Below are positions 27,787-37,727 of a stretch of DNA of 64,000 bases, in pieces. The notes beneath the pieces were generated by a model. It worked only from the letters and a program-made list of their open reading frames with translations, had not been told where the DNA came from and did not search any database. How positions within the stretch are numbered: position 1 is the first letter of the stretch; each line of letters begins with the position of its first letter. A program made the position numbers and the translations under genes. Origin of the DNA: Larkinella sp. C7 (GTDB lineage Bacteria; Bacteroidota; Bacteroidia; Cytophagales; Spirosomataceae); NCBI RefSeq assembly GCF_006149005.1, contig NZ_VBSL01000007.1, positions 248,001-312,000 of the forward strand. Reading direction: 5' to 3'.

Positions 27787-28320
27787 ATGTCTCATCATAA
27801 CGATAGCGCGAAATTTCTGGTAGGCGTTTACGACGACGATGAAGTCGTTCTGAAAGCCGTTACCGAAGTCAAAAGCGCGGGTGTCCGGATTCACGAAGTC
27901 TATACTCCTTTTCCTATTCACGGGCTTGATGTCGCATTAGGTCACCCCCGTACCCGCATCGGGATTGCGGCATTCCTGTTTGGTCTGACGGGCTTTCTGA
28001 CGATGGTGTCGTTGACGTATTATACAATGGGCTACGACTGGCCCATGATTATCGGTGGTAAAGATAACTACGCCTATCCGGCATACATACCGGTGATGTT
28101 TGAGTTGACCGTTTTGTTCACGGCGCTTGGCATGGTAGGCACGTTTCTGGTATCCAACGGTTTAGGTCCCACAGTGAAACCACTGATGTTTGATCTGCGC
28201 AGTACGGATAACAAGTTTGTGATGGCAATCGATCTCAGCAAAAACAAGCAATCGGAAGTAGAGATTGCCTCGGTTTTGCGGGCATCGGGTGCGGCAGAAG
28301 TAAATGTAAAACAATTTTAA
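27787..28320 (+). CDS. actD: Alternative complex III subunit ActD (DUF3341)
   Basis: 177 residues, two transmembrane helices at about 59-81 and 102-125. N-terminal LVGVYDDDEVVLKAVTEVKS and VYTPFPIHGLDVALG are the DUF3341 hallmarks. A structural membrane subunit of ACIII. Confidence 0.93.
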   Translation: MSHHNDSAKFLVGVYDDDEVVLKAVTEVKSAGVRIHEVYTPFPIHGLDVALGHPRTRIGIAAFLFGLTGFLTMVSLTYYTMGYDWPMIIGGKDNYAYPAYIPVMFELTVLFTALGMVGTFLVSNGLGPTVKPLMFDLRSTDNKFVMAIDLSKNKQSEVEIASVLRASGAAEVNVKQF

Positions 28321-28335
28321 TCCGACTGACGACAC

Positions 28336-28944
28336 ATGAAGTTTACGCGACTAAACCGCTCTCTTCTGGTGATGGCAGCCGCCATGCTAACGATAACCGC
28401 CTGCAAGCGGGGTCACGACAATCCGGGCAGCCAATTTGCCCCCAACATGTACGAACCGGTCGGTTATGAGCCATACAAGCAAGTAGATGGGTTCAAAACT
28501 CCTTATAGTAAAACTGGTACGGCTTTGTGGCTGCCCGTAAAAGGAACCGTATCCCGGCGTAATTACAATACGGCGTTTGGGGATGGTGACAGTACGACGA
28601 GCGACCTGATGATTTATAACATTCCTGCCGATAGCATCGAGATTGCCGAACGGACGCTGGTTAACCCCATTCCGCTGAACGAGAAGACGCTGGCCGAAGG
28701 GAAAGAATATTACACCCGTTTCTGCCAGCATTGCCACGGTGAAGCCGGCAAAGGCGATGGTCTGGTGGCTGCCCAATACAAAGGAGTTCCGAATTATGCC
28801 TCCATGTCGGGTATGAAAGAAGGACACATCTTTCACGTGATTACCCACGGTAGAAACCGGATGTGGCCGCACGGTTCTCAGATAACACCCGAAGACCGCT
28901 GGAAAATCGTGCATTATGTCCAGAAATTACAAAATGGGGGTTAA
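28336..28944 (+). CDS. actE: Alternative complex III subunit ActE (monoheme cytochrome c lipoprotein)
   Basis: 202 residues. Lipoprotein signal with Cys23 (LTITAC), one heme site CQHCH at about 132-136 (YYTRFCQHCHGEAGKGDG), and a distal Met in RNRMWPHGSQI. Takes part in electron output toward soluble cytochrome c or the oxidase. Confidence 0.93.
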   Translation: MKFTRLNRSLLVMAAAMLTITACKRGHDNPGSQFAPNMYEPVGYEPYKQVDGFKTPYSKTGTALWLPVKGTVSRRNYNTAFGDGDSTTSDLMIYNIPADSIEIAERTLVNPIPLNEKTLAEGKEYYTRFCQHCHGEAGKGDGLVAAQYKGVPNYASMSGMKEGHIFHVITHGRNRMWPHGSQITPEDRWKIVHYVQKLQNGG

Positions 28945-28980
28945 GTTGTACATAGAAGACTCATTATAGTTTACAAAGGA

Positions 28981-30312
28981 ATGGCTCATACACATTCAAT
29001 CCCGTCTCTTGACGAACAATTTGAATTTACAGCCGAAAGCAAACGCCGGTTAACCATCGGAATCATTGCTGGGGTTGTACTGGTTGGCATTGGTGCCTAT
29101 CTGGCGGCAAAAGGGGGTGGCGGACACGAACACGTCGAAGCGGCTCACGGTGCTGCCGGACACGCTGCACATGGTGAAGCTGCCCATGCTGCGGCCGGCG
29201 GACATCATGAATACAAGTGGACAACCCGTTTGTGGGCTAACGTCTGGGTAAACAGTGTTTATTTCACCGGAGCAGCCGTGATTGGGATGTTTTTTATCGC
29301 TTATAACTACCTGGCGCAAGCGGGCTGGTCGGCGGTTTTTAAACGCATTCCTGAAGCCTTACCGGCCTTTTTGCCGATTACGGGTGTTATCATGCTGATT
29401 ACTTTCTTTGTCGCCGGCCACGATCTGTTTCACTGGACGCACGAAGGACTGTATGAAGTAGGCGGACCGGAGTACGATCCGATCATTGCCGGGAAAAAAG
29501 GCTTTCTCAATACGCCATTTTTTGTAGGCCGCATGATCTTTTACTTTGTGGCCTGGTATGCATTGTGGCGGATTGTCCGTAAGTTCTCTCTGGACGAAGA
29601 TCTGGAAGGCGGAACGGAGTATTACGAAAAAAGCATTAAATATTCGACCGCTTTCCTGGTTGTTTTTGCGGTTACGTCATCGACCTCAGCCTGGGATTTG
29701 ATCATGTCCATCGATACGCACTGGTTCAGTACGATGTTCGGTTGGTATACCCTGGCAAGCTGGCACGTAACGGGTCTGGCTATCATCACCCTGGTGGTCG
29801 TCAGTCTGCGTGAAAAAGGCTATCTCAAGGCCGTTAACGAAAGCCATTTGCACGATTTGGGTAAGTTCATGTTTGCCTTCAGTATCTTCTGGGCCTACGT
29901 CTGGTTTGCCCAATTCATGCTAATTTATTACGCCAACTTACCGGAGGAAACCATTTATTACCGGGAACGGTTTAGTGGGTATGGCGGTATCTATAAGGCC
30001 CCGTTTTTCATCAATATCTTCCTTTGTTTTGTCTTTCCATTCCTGGTATTAATGACACGGGATGCCAAGCGGACGCCTATCATTTTGAAAGTTGCTTGCT
30101 GGGGGATTCTTGTTGGTCACTATTTTGACTTCTACACGAATATTATGCCCGGAACGGTGGGAGAGCATGGCGGATTTGGGCCAATCGAGTTCGGAATGAT
30201 CCTGATTTTTGCCTGTGCCTTCATATGGTCGGTATCTGCACAGTTGGCGAAAGCAAACCTGATTCCCAAAAATCACCCGATGCTGGAAGAATCTTTGCAC
30301 CACGATATTTAA
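28981..30312 (+). CDS. actF: Alternative complex III subunit ActF (second NrfD-like subunit)
   Basis: 443 residues, about ten transmembrane helices; the second quinol-oxidoreductase membrane subunit of ACIII. The N-terminal loop is His/Ala-rich (about 45-80: GGHEHVEAAHGAAGHAAHG), which may be a metal-binding or flexible linker. Landmarks: SSTSAWDLIMSIDTHWFSTM and GWYTLASWHVTGLAIITL. Confidence 0.93.
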   Translation: MAHTHSIPSLDEQFEFTAESKRRLTIGIIAGVVLVGIGAYLAAKGGGGHEHVEAAHGAAGHAAHGEAAHAAAGGHHEYKWTTRLWANVWVNSVYFTGAAVIGMFFIAYNYLAQAGWSAVFKRIPEALPAFLPITGVIMLITFFVAGHDLFHWTHEGLYEVGGPEYDPIIAGKKGFLNTPFFVGRMIFYFVAWYALWRIVRKFSLDEDLEGGTEYYEKSIKYSTAFLVVFAVTSSTSAWDLIMSIDTHWFSTMFGWYTLASWHVTGLAIITLVVVSLREKGYLKAVNESHLHDLGKFMFAFSIFWAYVWFAQFMLIYYANLPEETIYYRERFSGYGGIYKAPFFINIFLCFVFPFLVLMTRDAKRTPIILKVACWGILVGHYFDFYTNIMPGTVGEHGGFGPIEFGMILIFACAFIWSVSAQLAKANLIPKNHPMLEESLHHDI

Positions 30313-30354
30313 GAATCGGTACCTTTTCGTATTCAAATTCATTCACAGATTGCT

Positions 30355-31479
30355 ATGGTTTACCTTGTAGGACTGTTGTCGTTAGTATTTCTTGTACTGG
30401 CTATTCTGGTACTGACGCGATTGACCTCTGTTTTAAAAGGCGTCAATGGTGATACCCCAACCCAGGAAAGCGAAGGTGCAAGTGTAAGCAACCGGGTTAA
30501 CGGGTTTCTATTTCTTATCTTTTTTGTTGTGGGGGCAGCCGCAGCCGCCTGGTCGTTTATTCACGCTTCACAGTTTTTTCTGCCCGAAGCGTCTTCCCCA
30601 CACGGTCGGCATACGGATAACCTGTTCTGGTTAACGATGTCGGTGATCACCATCGCTTTCGTGGTGACCAATGCACTGTTGTTTTATTTTGCCTTTAAAT
30701 ACCAGTACCGGAAAAATCATAAGGCTACCTATTATCCCGAAAACCACAAACTGGAGTTGATCTGGACGGTTATTCCAGCCGTAGTGATGGCTTTACTGGT
30801 ATTTACCGGCTGGCGCGCCTGGCGGGACATTACCAAAGAAGCTCCGGAAAACGCGCTGGCTATCGAAATCGTTGGGAAGCAGTTTAACTGGGAAATGCGG
30901 TATCCGGGTGTCGACAACGATAAGTTGGGTAACTACAATTACAAACTCATCGATGCCGCCAACAGCCTGGGAATCGACCTGGAAGATGAATCTTCGTTCG
31001 ACGACGTAACGGTATCCAACGAAATGCACATTCCGGTCAATCGCCCGGTTTTGCTGAAAATTCGTGCCAAAGACGTACTGCACAGCGTTTTTATTCCGCA
31101 CATGCGGGTGAAAATGGATGCCGTTCCGGGGATGCCGACGCGCTTCTGGTTCGTTGCGGATAAAACCACCGAGCAGATGCGGAACGAAACAGGCAATCAG
31201 AATTTCAAATATGAAATTGCCTGTACGGAAGTTTGCGGTCAGGGACACTTCTCGATGAGAACCACCCTGATCGTTGAAGACGAAGATTCCTATAACAAGT
31301 GGATGGCTGAACAGAAACCGTGGTTGACCAAAAACCCGGAATATCTGGCTCGTGTTCCGGAGAAACTGAAAGCGAAGGCCGCCAAATACGCACCGGCTGA
31401 TGCGGCAGCACCAGCCGACAGCACCGCAGCACCCGTTGAAGAGGGAGTGGGGGCAACAACCAGTGCATCGTTGCGATAA
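30355..31479 (+). CDS. coxB: Cytochrome c oxidase subunit II
   Basis: 374 residues. Three hydrophobic segments (one more than the usual two TM hairpin) lie at about 1-22, 48-70 and 88-110, with another near 139-157. The cupredoxin domain has the CuA site: HSVFIPHMRVKMD upstream and CTEVCGQGHFSM (two Cys, Glu, His, Met). No cytochrome c domain is fused at the C-terminus; an Ala/Pro tail replaces it. Receives electrons from cytochrome c of ActA/ActE. Confidence 0.94.
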   Translation: MVYLVGLLSLVFLVLAILVLTRLTSVLKGVNGDTPTQESEGASVSNRVNGFLFLIFFVVGAAAAAWSFIHASQFFLPEASSPHGRHTDNLFWLTMSVITIAFVVTNALLFYFAFKYQYRKNHKATYYPENHKLELIWTVIPAVVMALLVFTGWRAWRDITKEAPENALAIEIVGKQFNWEMRYPGVDNDKLGNYNYKLIDAANSLGIDLEDESSFDDVTVSNEMHIPVNRPVLLKIRAKDVLHSVFIPHMRVKMDAVPGMPTRFWFVADKTTEQMRNETGNQNFKYEIACTEVCGQGHFSMRTTLIVEDEDSYNKWMAEQKPWLTKNPEYLARVPEKLKAKAAKYAPADAAAPADSTAAPVEEGVGATTSASLR

Positions 31480-31514
31480 CCAATTAACCTAAAGATTCTA
31501 TAAAACCATACACT

Positions 31515-33398
31515 ATGGCAACCGTTGAAACGAACGCAGCATCATCGGCGGTTCATGTTGAAGAACATGACCACCACGAAGAGCTAAGTTTCCTGAGGAA
31601 ATATGTGTTCTCGGAAGACCACAAAACGATTGCAAAACAATACATGTTTTCGGGCATTTTCTGGGCGATCATTGGCGCATCGCTTTCCGTTTTGTTCCGG
31701 TTGCAATTGGGATTTCCGAACATGACGCTGGAGTGGCTTCGGCCCATTCTGGGTGGCTGGATCGACGAATCCGGTAAGCTTGATAAAGAATTTTATCTGG
31801 CCTTGGTGACTATGCACGGCACCATCATGGTGTTCTTCGTACTGACCGCCGGGTTGAGTGGTACCTTCAGTAATTTCCTGATTCCGTTGCAGGTAGGCGC
31901 CCGTGACATGGCATCCGGCTTCCTGAACATGCTTTCCTACTGGTTTTTCTTCCTGTCCAGCGTTCTGATGTTCTCGTCGCTGTTCATCGAAACAGGACCG
32001 GCATCCGGTGGCTGGGTAATCTATCCCCCTCTGAGTGCCTTGCCGCAGGCCATGTCCGGTTCCGGTTTGGGTATGACGCTCTGGTTGATGAGTATGGCGA
32101 TCTTCATCGTCTCGCAATTGTTGGGCGGGATCAACTACATCACCACGGTGATTAACCTGCGGACCCGCGGGATGTCGTTCAGCAAAATGCCGCTGACCAT
32201 CTGGGCATTCTTGTTGACGGCAATTCTGGGTTTGATATCTTTCCCGGTATTGCTATCGGCAGCTTTGCTGTTGATCTTCGACCGGAGTATGGGAACCAGC
32301 TTTTACCTGTCTGAAATTTACATTGGCGGAGAAGCGCTGCCAAACATTGGTGGCAGCCCGATTCTGTTCCAGCACCTGTTCTGGTTCCTGGGTCACCCCG
32401 AAGTATACATCGTACTGCTTCCGGCATTGGGGATTACCTCCGAAATTATCGCTACCAATGCCCGTAAACCGATCTTCGGCTACCGGGCCATGATTGCCTC
32501 CATGATCGGGATTGCCTTCCTGGCGTTTATCGTATGGGCTCACCACATGTTCGTAACCGGGATGAATCCTTTCCTGGGATCGATCTTCATGTTCCTGACG
32601 CTGATCATTGCGGTTCCATCGGCAGTAAAAGCGTTCAACTACATCACGACGCTGTGGCGTGGTAACATCGTCTTTACCCCGGCCATGTTGTTTTCCATTG
32701 GTCTGGTATCTTTCTTTATCTCGGGCGGTTTGACCGGTATTATTCTGGGAAACAGTGCCCTCGATATTCAATTACACGATACCTATTTCGTTGTCGCGCA
32801 CTTTCACCTGGTAATGGGAGCTGCTTCGGCCTTTGGGTTCCTGGCGGGTGTTTACCACTGGTTCCCGAAATTCTTCGGCCGGATGATGAACCCAACTTTG
32901 GGTCATATCCACTTCTGGCTTACGTTTGTCGGGATTTATCTGGTGTTCTTCCCGTTACACTACATCGGTATTGCCGGTTTCCCGCGTCGGTATTATTCAT
33001 TCACTACCTATGAAGCCTTCCGGACGTTCGGCGATCTGAACATGTTTGTGAGTATCGCGGCCATTTTCACCTTTACGGCACAGTTTATTTTCCTCTGGAA
33101 CTTCTTCTACAGCATTTTCAAAGGGAAGAAAGCCGCACTCAATCCGTGGAATTCGAACACCCTGGAATGGACCACCCCGCTGCATCCGGGACATGGCAAC
33201 TGGCCGGGCGAAATCCCACCGGTTTACCGCTGGCCTTATGACTACAGCAAACCGGGTGCAACCAGCGATTTCATCCCGCAGAATGTACCCTACTCTCAAA
33301 CGCCGGAATCGAATTTGCCGCACGAAAATGCGCTGATCGCCCTGGAGAAAGAGATTGAGGCACAGAACTACAATGACCAGTTCAAGCAGCCTCACTAA
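31515..33398 (+). CDS. coxA: Cytochrome c oxidase subunit I
   Basis: 627 residues, heme-copper oxidase. Heme/CuB ligands: MHGTIMVFFV (heme a His), FLGHPEVYIVLLPALG (CuB His plus cross-linked Tyr), WAHHMFVTGMNP (CuB His pair) and VAHFHLVMGAA (heme a3 and a His). The Glu in GHPEVY marks an A1-type oxidase with a D-channel exit. The last codons overlap ctaA by 26 nt. Confidence 0.96.
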   Translation: MATVETNAASSAVHVEEHDHHEELSFLRKYVFSEDHKTIAKQYMFSGIFWAIIGASLSVLFRLQLGFPNMTLEWLRPILGGWIDESGKLDKEFYLALVTMHGTIMVFFVLTAGLSGTFSNFLIPLQVGARDMASGFLNMLSYWFFFLSSVLMFSSLFIETGPASGGWVIYPPLSALPQAMSGSGLGMTLWLMSMAIFIVSQLLGGINYITTVINLRTRGMSFSKMPLTIWAFLLTAILGLISFPVLLSAALLLIFDRSMGTSFYLSEIYIGGEALPNIGGSPILFQHLFWFLGHPEVYIVLLPALGITSEIIATNARKPIFGYRAMIASMIGIAFLAFIVWAHHMFVTGMNPFLGSIFMFLTLIIAVPSAVKAFNYITTLWRGNIVFTPAMLFSIGLVSFFISGGLTGIILGNSALDIQLHDTYFVVAHFHLVMGAASAFGFLAGVYHWFPKFFGRMMNPTLGHIHFWLTFVGIYLVFFPLHYIGIAGFPRRYYSFTTYEAFRTFGDLNMFVSIAAIFTFTAQFIFLWNFFYSIFKGKKAALNPWNSNTLEWTTPLHPGHGNWPGEIPPVYRWPYDYSKPGATSDFIPQNVPYSQTPESNLPHENALIALEKEIEAQNYNDQFKQPH

Positions 33399-34395
33399 TC
33401 AACGTGAGCACCTGTTCCGGCGCCTGGCCCTTCTGACCGTCATCACCATTTACCTGCTCATTTTGGCGGGTGGGATTGTCAGAAGTACTGGCTCTGGAAT
33501 GGGTTGTCCAGATTGGCCCCGGTGCTTCGGGCGATGGGTTCCCCCCACCGATGTATCACAACTCCCCCTTAACTATCAGGAAATCTACGGAGCCAAACTG
33601 AAAGGAGAAGTGGAGTTTAATCCGGTCAAAACCTGGATCGAGTACGTCAACCGCTTGCTGGGTGCCTTTGCCGGTTTGCTGGTTTTTGCCCTGCTTCTGG
33701 TTTCGATTCCTTACCTGAAGAACGATAAACGTGTTTTTTACTGGAGCCTCGTCTCGTTCGTGCTGATTGGTCTGAACGGCTGGCTGGGTTCCCGCGTCGT
33801 TGCGACGGAATTGGCTCCGTATCTGGTAACCTTACACATGTTGCTGGCCATCCTGGTGGTGTTTGCCCTGCTCTATGTTATGGCCATATCCTATACCGGT
33901 CGAGTCAACGTTGAACCGGTTAACCGAAACAAACGGGTAGTCAATCAGATTTTGCTCTGGGCTATGGTTCTTTCTGTCGTTCAGGTGTTAATCGGAACTC
34001 AGGTGCGCGAATCCATCGACGAAGTTATTCAGCGACTGGGATATAGTGAGCGGTATCGGTGGATTGACAACCTGGATTTTCGTTTTTACATTCACCGGTC
34101 TTTTTCGTTGGTCATACTGGTTTTTCATCTGGCGGTTATTTACCAGTTGCGCAAACACACAACCACCAAAGGACTGCTTTCCCAACTGATTACGGCTTTG
34201 ATGGCCATGGTTGTCGTTGAGATTCTGACGGGCATCATACTGGCTTATTTCGCAGTTCCGGCAGCGGCTCAGCCCATTCACCTTACGTTGGCCATTGTGA
34301 TACTGGGTTTGCAGTTTATTGCGCTTCTGGTATTGAACGCCGACCAACTATTAAAAAATCGGGCTGTTCAACAGCCTATTTATTCAAAACTATAG
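33373..34395 (+). CDS. ctaA: Heme A synthase (COX15/CtaA)
   Basis: About 340 residues from ATG 33373, overlapping the end of coxA by 26 nt; the track of upstream in-frame codons gives 6 more residues from 33355. Oxidises the heme O methyl to formyl to make heme A for subunit I. Eight TM helices; LLAGGIVRSTGSGMGCPDWP-type N-terminal signature (GGIVRSTGSGMGCPDWPRC), YVNRLLGAFAGLLV and YIHRSFSLVILVFH (His ligands). Confidence 0.93.
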   Translation: MTSSSSLTNQREHLFRRLALLTVITIYLLILAGGIVRSTGSGMGCPDWPRCFGRWVPPTDVSQLPLNYQEIYGAKLKGEVEFNPVKTWIEYVNRLLGAFAGLLVFALLLVSIPYLKNDKRVFYWSLVSFVLIGLNGWLGSRVVATELAPYLVTLHMLLAILVVFALLYVMAISYTGRVNVEPVNRNKRVVNQILLWAMVLSVVQVLIGTQVRESIDEVIQRLGYSERYRWIDNLDFRFYIHRSFSLVILVFHLAVIYQLRKHTTTKGLLSQLITALMAMVVVEILTGIILAYFAVPAAAQPIHLTLAIVILGLQFIALLVLNADQLLKNRAVQQPIYSKL

Positions 34396-34396
34396 A

Positions 34397-35284
34397 ATGC
34401 AACAAACCAAAACCATTGGTATCAGTGCGTTTGCATTAAAAGGAAAAGCGTACTTCGATTTGCTGAAATTTCGGTTGTCAGCTTTTGTCGCTTTATCCGG
34501 CATGTTTGGCTACAGCCTTGCCGTCACCCGGATCGAGTGGCTAAAGCTGGGCCTGTTATTTGTTGCTTCGCTGGCAATGACCGGGTCGGCAAATATCATC
34601 AACCAGATTATTGAAAAAGAATACGATAAACTGATGAAACGGACGGCGGGTCGGCCATTGCCAACCGGTCGATTAACGGTTCAGGAAGCTGCTATTTTCG
34701 CATTTGTCCTTTTCGTCGTTGCCTGCTACCTGTTCATCGTCGTTTTTAACCTCCGGGCGTGTGCGCTCTCAGTACTCTCTTTGCTGCTATACGGGTTTGT
34801 TTACACGCCCTTGAAGCGGGTTGGCCCGATTGCTGTTTTTGTGGGTGCTTTGCCGGGCGCATTTCCGCCCATGATTGGCTGGGTTGCGGCCACGAACCAT
34901 TACGGACTGGAACCCGGTATTTTGTTTGCTATCCAGTTTTTCTGGCAGTTTCCACATTTCTGGGCCATTGCCTGGGTGGCCGATAACGATTATAAAAAAG
35001 CCGGTTTTAAATTGCTGCCTTCAACGGGGGGCAAAGACGAAAAAACGGCCTTGCAGATCATGATTTATACCCTGTTTCTGTTGCCGGTTGGCTGGTTGCC
35101 TTACGAACTGGGTATGACGGGGATTAACTCGGCAATTGTTGCGATGGTTTGTGGAATTCTATTTCTGACTCAGACGTTTTACTTAATGAGAAAACGGACG
35201 GACAAGGCGGCTTTACAGATTATGTTCGGATCATTTCTGTATTTGCCGATTGTTCAAATTGCCTTCTTGTTAGACAAATTGTAA
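34397..35284 (+). CDS. ctaB: Protoheme IX farnesyltransferase
   Basis: 295 residues, UbiA family, about nine TM helices. Makes heme O by adding a farnesyl group to heme B. Asp-rich motifs are present: NIINQIIEKEYDKLMKRTAG and YTPLKRVGPIAVFVGALPGA; DNDYKKAGFKLLP is also typical. The start codon is 1 nt after ctaA's stop. Confidence 0.95.
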   Translation: MQQTKTIGISAFALKGKAYFDLLKFRLSAFVALSGMFGYSLAVTRIEWLKLGLLFVASLAMTGSANIINQIIEKEYDKLMKRTAGRPLPTGRLTVQEAAIFAFVLFVVACYLFIVVFNLRACALSVLSLLLYGFVYTPLKRVGPIAVFVGALPGAFPPMIGWVAATNHYGLEPGILFAIQFFWQFPHFWAIAWVADNDYKKAGFKLLPSTGGKDEKTALQIMIYTLFLLPVGWLPYELGMTGINSAIVAMVCGILFLTQTFYLMRKRTDKAALQIMFGSFLYLPIVQIAFLLDKL

Positions 35285-35290
35285 CAAACT

Positions 35291-35881
35291 ATGAGCGAAC
35301 TAGTTAAGACTTTGACCGTGGCGGAAGAACCCGAAGAAACCTTATCGATGAACCCTAAAAAGTTCATCGTCTGGATGTTCGTGGTCAGTATTGTGATGTT
35401 GTTTGCGGCTATGACGAGTGCCTATCTGGTTCGTCGGGCAGAAGGAAACTGGCTGGAATTCGAAATGCCGGCTATTTTTATGTACAGCACAGTGGTGTTG
35501 CTTATCAGCAGCGTTTCCATGCATTGGGCGTACCGGGCCGCAAAAAAAGATGATTTTGGAACCCTGAGAACAGCAATTTCTATTACTTTTGCGTTCGGGC
35601 TGGCATTTTTGGTGATGCAGTTCATAGGTTGGAAAGATCTGGTAGCTCAAAACGTGTATTTTGTCGGCAATCCATCCGGCTCGTTCATGTATGTTTTCAC
35701 CGGACTTCACGCGTTTCACCTGGTTAGCGGTTTGATCGTGCTTCTCTATGCGCTGCGTGCTTCTTTTCAGTTGAAGATTCACGCTAAAAATCTGACCCAG
35801 CTTGAAGTTTGTATGACCTACTGGCATTTTTTAGATATCTTGTGGGTCTATCTGTTTGGTTTTTTATTGTATTTTAATTGA
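35291..35881 (+). CDS. coxC: Cytochrome c oxidase subunit III (first copy)
   Basis: 196 residues, five TM helices, heme-copper oxidase subunit III family. FTGLHAFHLVSGLIVLL and MTYWHFLDILWVYLFGFLLY are conserved. Two subunit III genes in tandem, this one shorter, are common in Bacteroidota caa3 operons; they likely work as a pair or as a split subunit. Confidence 0.9.
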   Translation: MSELVKTLTVAEEPEETLSMNPKKFIVWMFVVSIVMLFAAMTSAYLVRRAEGNWLEFEMPAIFMYSTVVLLISSVSMHWAYRAAKKDDFGTLRTAISITFAFGLAFLVMQFIGWKDLVAQNVYFVGNPSGSFMYVFTGLHAFHLVSGLIVLLYALRASFQLKIHAKNLTQLEVCMTYWHFLDILWVYLFGFLLYFN

Positions 35882-35898
35882 TTCAATTTCCGTAAAGC

Positions 35899-36675
35899 AT
35901 GGCTGCTACTGCAACAACCGAAGCACCGGTGTTCGATAAGAAAACCTGGATGGGCGGTGTAGAACCGATGAAAGTGAGCTACGGTAAGCTCATGATGTGG
36001 TTCTTCCTGATTTCCGATACCTTCACCTTTTCTGCCTTGCTGGTAACCTACGGGTTAATCCGCTTCAGTTTTCAGGCATACGATCCGGCCATCCACGGAG
36101 AGTTTCATTTCTCGAACCTCTACTGGCCCATTCCGGAGAAGGTATACGAAGCTGTACCGTTTCTCCACGGCATCGAGTTGCCCCTGGTTTTTGTCGGTAT
36201 CATGACCTTCATTCTCATTTTCTCATCGGTTACGATGGTATTGGCGGTAGAAGCGGGTCACCGGATGGACAAAGCGGCTGTAGAAAAGTACATGCTTTGG
36301 ACTATTTTGGGTGGCTTGACTTTCCTGGGTAGCCAGGCATGGGAATGGGCTCACTTTATTCACGGAACCGACGAAGGAACGGTTATCCGGGAGATTGTAA
36401 ACGGGCAGTGGGTCGAACGCACCATTTTCGGGGCTAACCTCACCGAGAATCAATACGGCCCGCCGGCTTTTGCGGATCTGTTCTTTTTCATCACCGGTTT
36501 CCACGGAACCCACGTATTGAGTGGCGTCGTACTGAATATCCTGATCTTCTACCGTACGGCATTCGGCTTGTATCAGCGTCGTGGACACTACGAAATGGTT
36601 GAGAAAGTAGGTCTGTACTGGCACTTTGTCGACCTGGTTTGGGTATTTGTCTTTACCTTCTTTTACCTGGTATAA
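35899..36675 (+). CDS. Cytochrome c oxidase subunit III (second copy)
   Basis: 258 residues, subunit III family. MWFFLISDTFTFSALLVTYG, WEWAHFI, FITGFHGTHVLSGVVLNI and GLYWHFVDLVWVFVFTFFYL match the five- to six-helix core. It diverges clearly from the shorter copy just upstream (18-nt gap), so the pair is not a recent duplication. Confidence 0.92.
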   Translation: MAATATTEAPVFDKKTWMGGVEPMKVSYGKLMMWFFLISDTFTFSALLVTYGLIRFSFQAYDPAIHGEFHFSNLYWPIPEKVYEAVPFLHGIELPLVFVGIMTFILIFSSVTMVLAVEAGHRMDKAAVEKYMLWTILGGLTFLGSQAWEWAHFIHGTDEGTVIREIVNGQWVERTIFGANLTENQYGPPAFADLFFFITGFHGTHVLSGVVLNILIFYRTAFGLYQRRGHYEMVEKVGLYWHFVDLVWVFVFTFFYLV

Positions 36676-36693
36676 AAATTCTGAGATACAATC

Positions 36694-37023
36694 ATGGCAG
36701 ATCATAGCTCACATCACCACAATACGGAACCCGGTGTTATTGCCGAACCGCAAACCAAGGCCATCTGGAAAACCTTCATTATCCTGTCGGTCCTAACGGC
36801 TTTTGAATTCCTGATCGCTTTTACGTTACACGCCGGTTTTCTGAAAACGTCGATTTTCGTTCTGATGACCATCGTAAAGGCTTTCTATATTGTCGGTGAA
36901 TTTATGCACTTAAAACACGAAGTTAAATCACTGATCTGGGCAATCATTTTGCCTTGTATTTTTGTGGTTTGGCTGTTGCTTGCCCTGTTAATGGAGGGTG
37001 GCTTCATCTTCGTGGCACGATAA
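36694..37023 (+). CDS. Cytochrome c oxidase subunit IV family protein
   Basis: 109 residues, three TM helices; His-rich N-terminus (MADHSSHHHNTEP). MTIVKAFYIVGEFMHLKHE matches the COX4_pro/CyoD-type signature. Stabilises the oxidase. It ends 1 nt before the sco gene. Confidence 0.9.
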   Translation: MADHSSHHHNTEPGVIAEPQTKAIWKTFIILSVLTAFEFLIAFTLHAGFLKTSIFVLMTIVKAFYIVGEFMHLKHEVKSLIWAIILPCIFVVWLLLALLMEGGFIFVAR

Positions 37024-37024
37024 A

Positions 37025-37714
37025 ATGGCGCGTCTTGTAAAGGCCGGAATCCTCCTGTTCTTGTTGGTGGTTCCGGCTTTTGTTTTTATATTCCTCAAAG
37101 TATTCGGACACAATCAGTTTGCCCTCCAGACTTTTTTTCCGGTAATCGATGCCAAAACCGGCCAGATTGAACCCCGACCCGCCGATAAATCGGGTTGGGG
37201 GAAAGAAGCACGGGATACGGTTTTCTATACCCTACCACCGATTGTTGGGACTTTGCCTGATCAAAAGCCGTTCGCTACATCAGCCTTACAAGGCAAAGTC
37301 TACGTTGCTTCGTTTTTTGGTCTGACGTGTGACAGCACCTGTACGAAGGTCGCCAGTCAGCTCAATCGGGTGCAGGACATCTTTTCCCAGAAACCGGACG
37401 TTAGGCTGGTGTCATTTGTCGACAATGATTCGGTGGCTCAGCAGGTCATGACTTCGAATGACGTAGAGCCTGAAAAATGGCTCATCGCTAAACCCGATAC
37501 GCTGGAAACGACCTTCCTGGGCGAACAATATTACCGGATTAAACAGCGCCCTATGACGGGCCGGAAAAACGAAACTTTTACGCTGTACGAGGGGTTGGTA
37601 TTAGTAGACCACGAAGGCCACATCCGGGGTTTCTACAACGGAACAGATAAAGCGGATGTAGATCGGTTGGTTCTGGAAATCAGAGTGCTACAAGATATTT
37701 ATTCCAATCAATAG
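37025..37714 (+). CDS. SCO1/SenC family copper chaperone
   Basis: 229 residues from ATG 37025. Membrane-anchored thioredoxin-like protein that helps load CuA of subunit II. Copper-binding CxxxC at Cys102/Cys106 (FGLTCDSTCTKVASQL); the distal His is probably in LVLVDHEGHIRGFYNGT. The first residues overlap nothing: it begins 1 nt after the subunit IV stop. Confidence 0.92.
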   Translation: MARLVKAGILLFLLVVPAFVFIFLKVFGHNQFALQTFFPVIDAKTGQIEPRPADKSGWGKEARDTVFYTLPPIVGTLPDQKPFATSALQGKVYVASFFGLTCDSTCTKVASQLNRVQDIFSQKPDVRLVSFVDNDSVAQQVMTSNDVEPEKWLIAKPDTLETTFLGEQYYRIKQRPMTGRKNETFTLYEGLVLVDHEGHIRGFYNGTDKADVDRLVLEIRVLQDIYSNQ

Positions 37715-37727
37715 GCTCCTGCATCGT

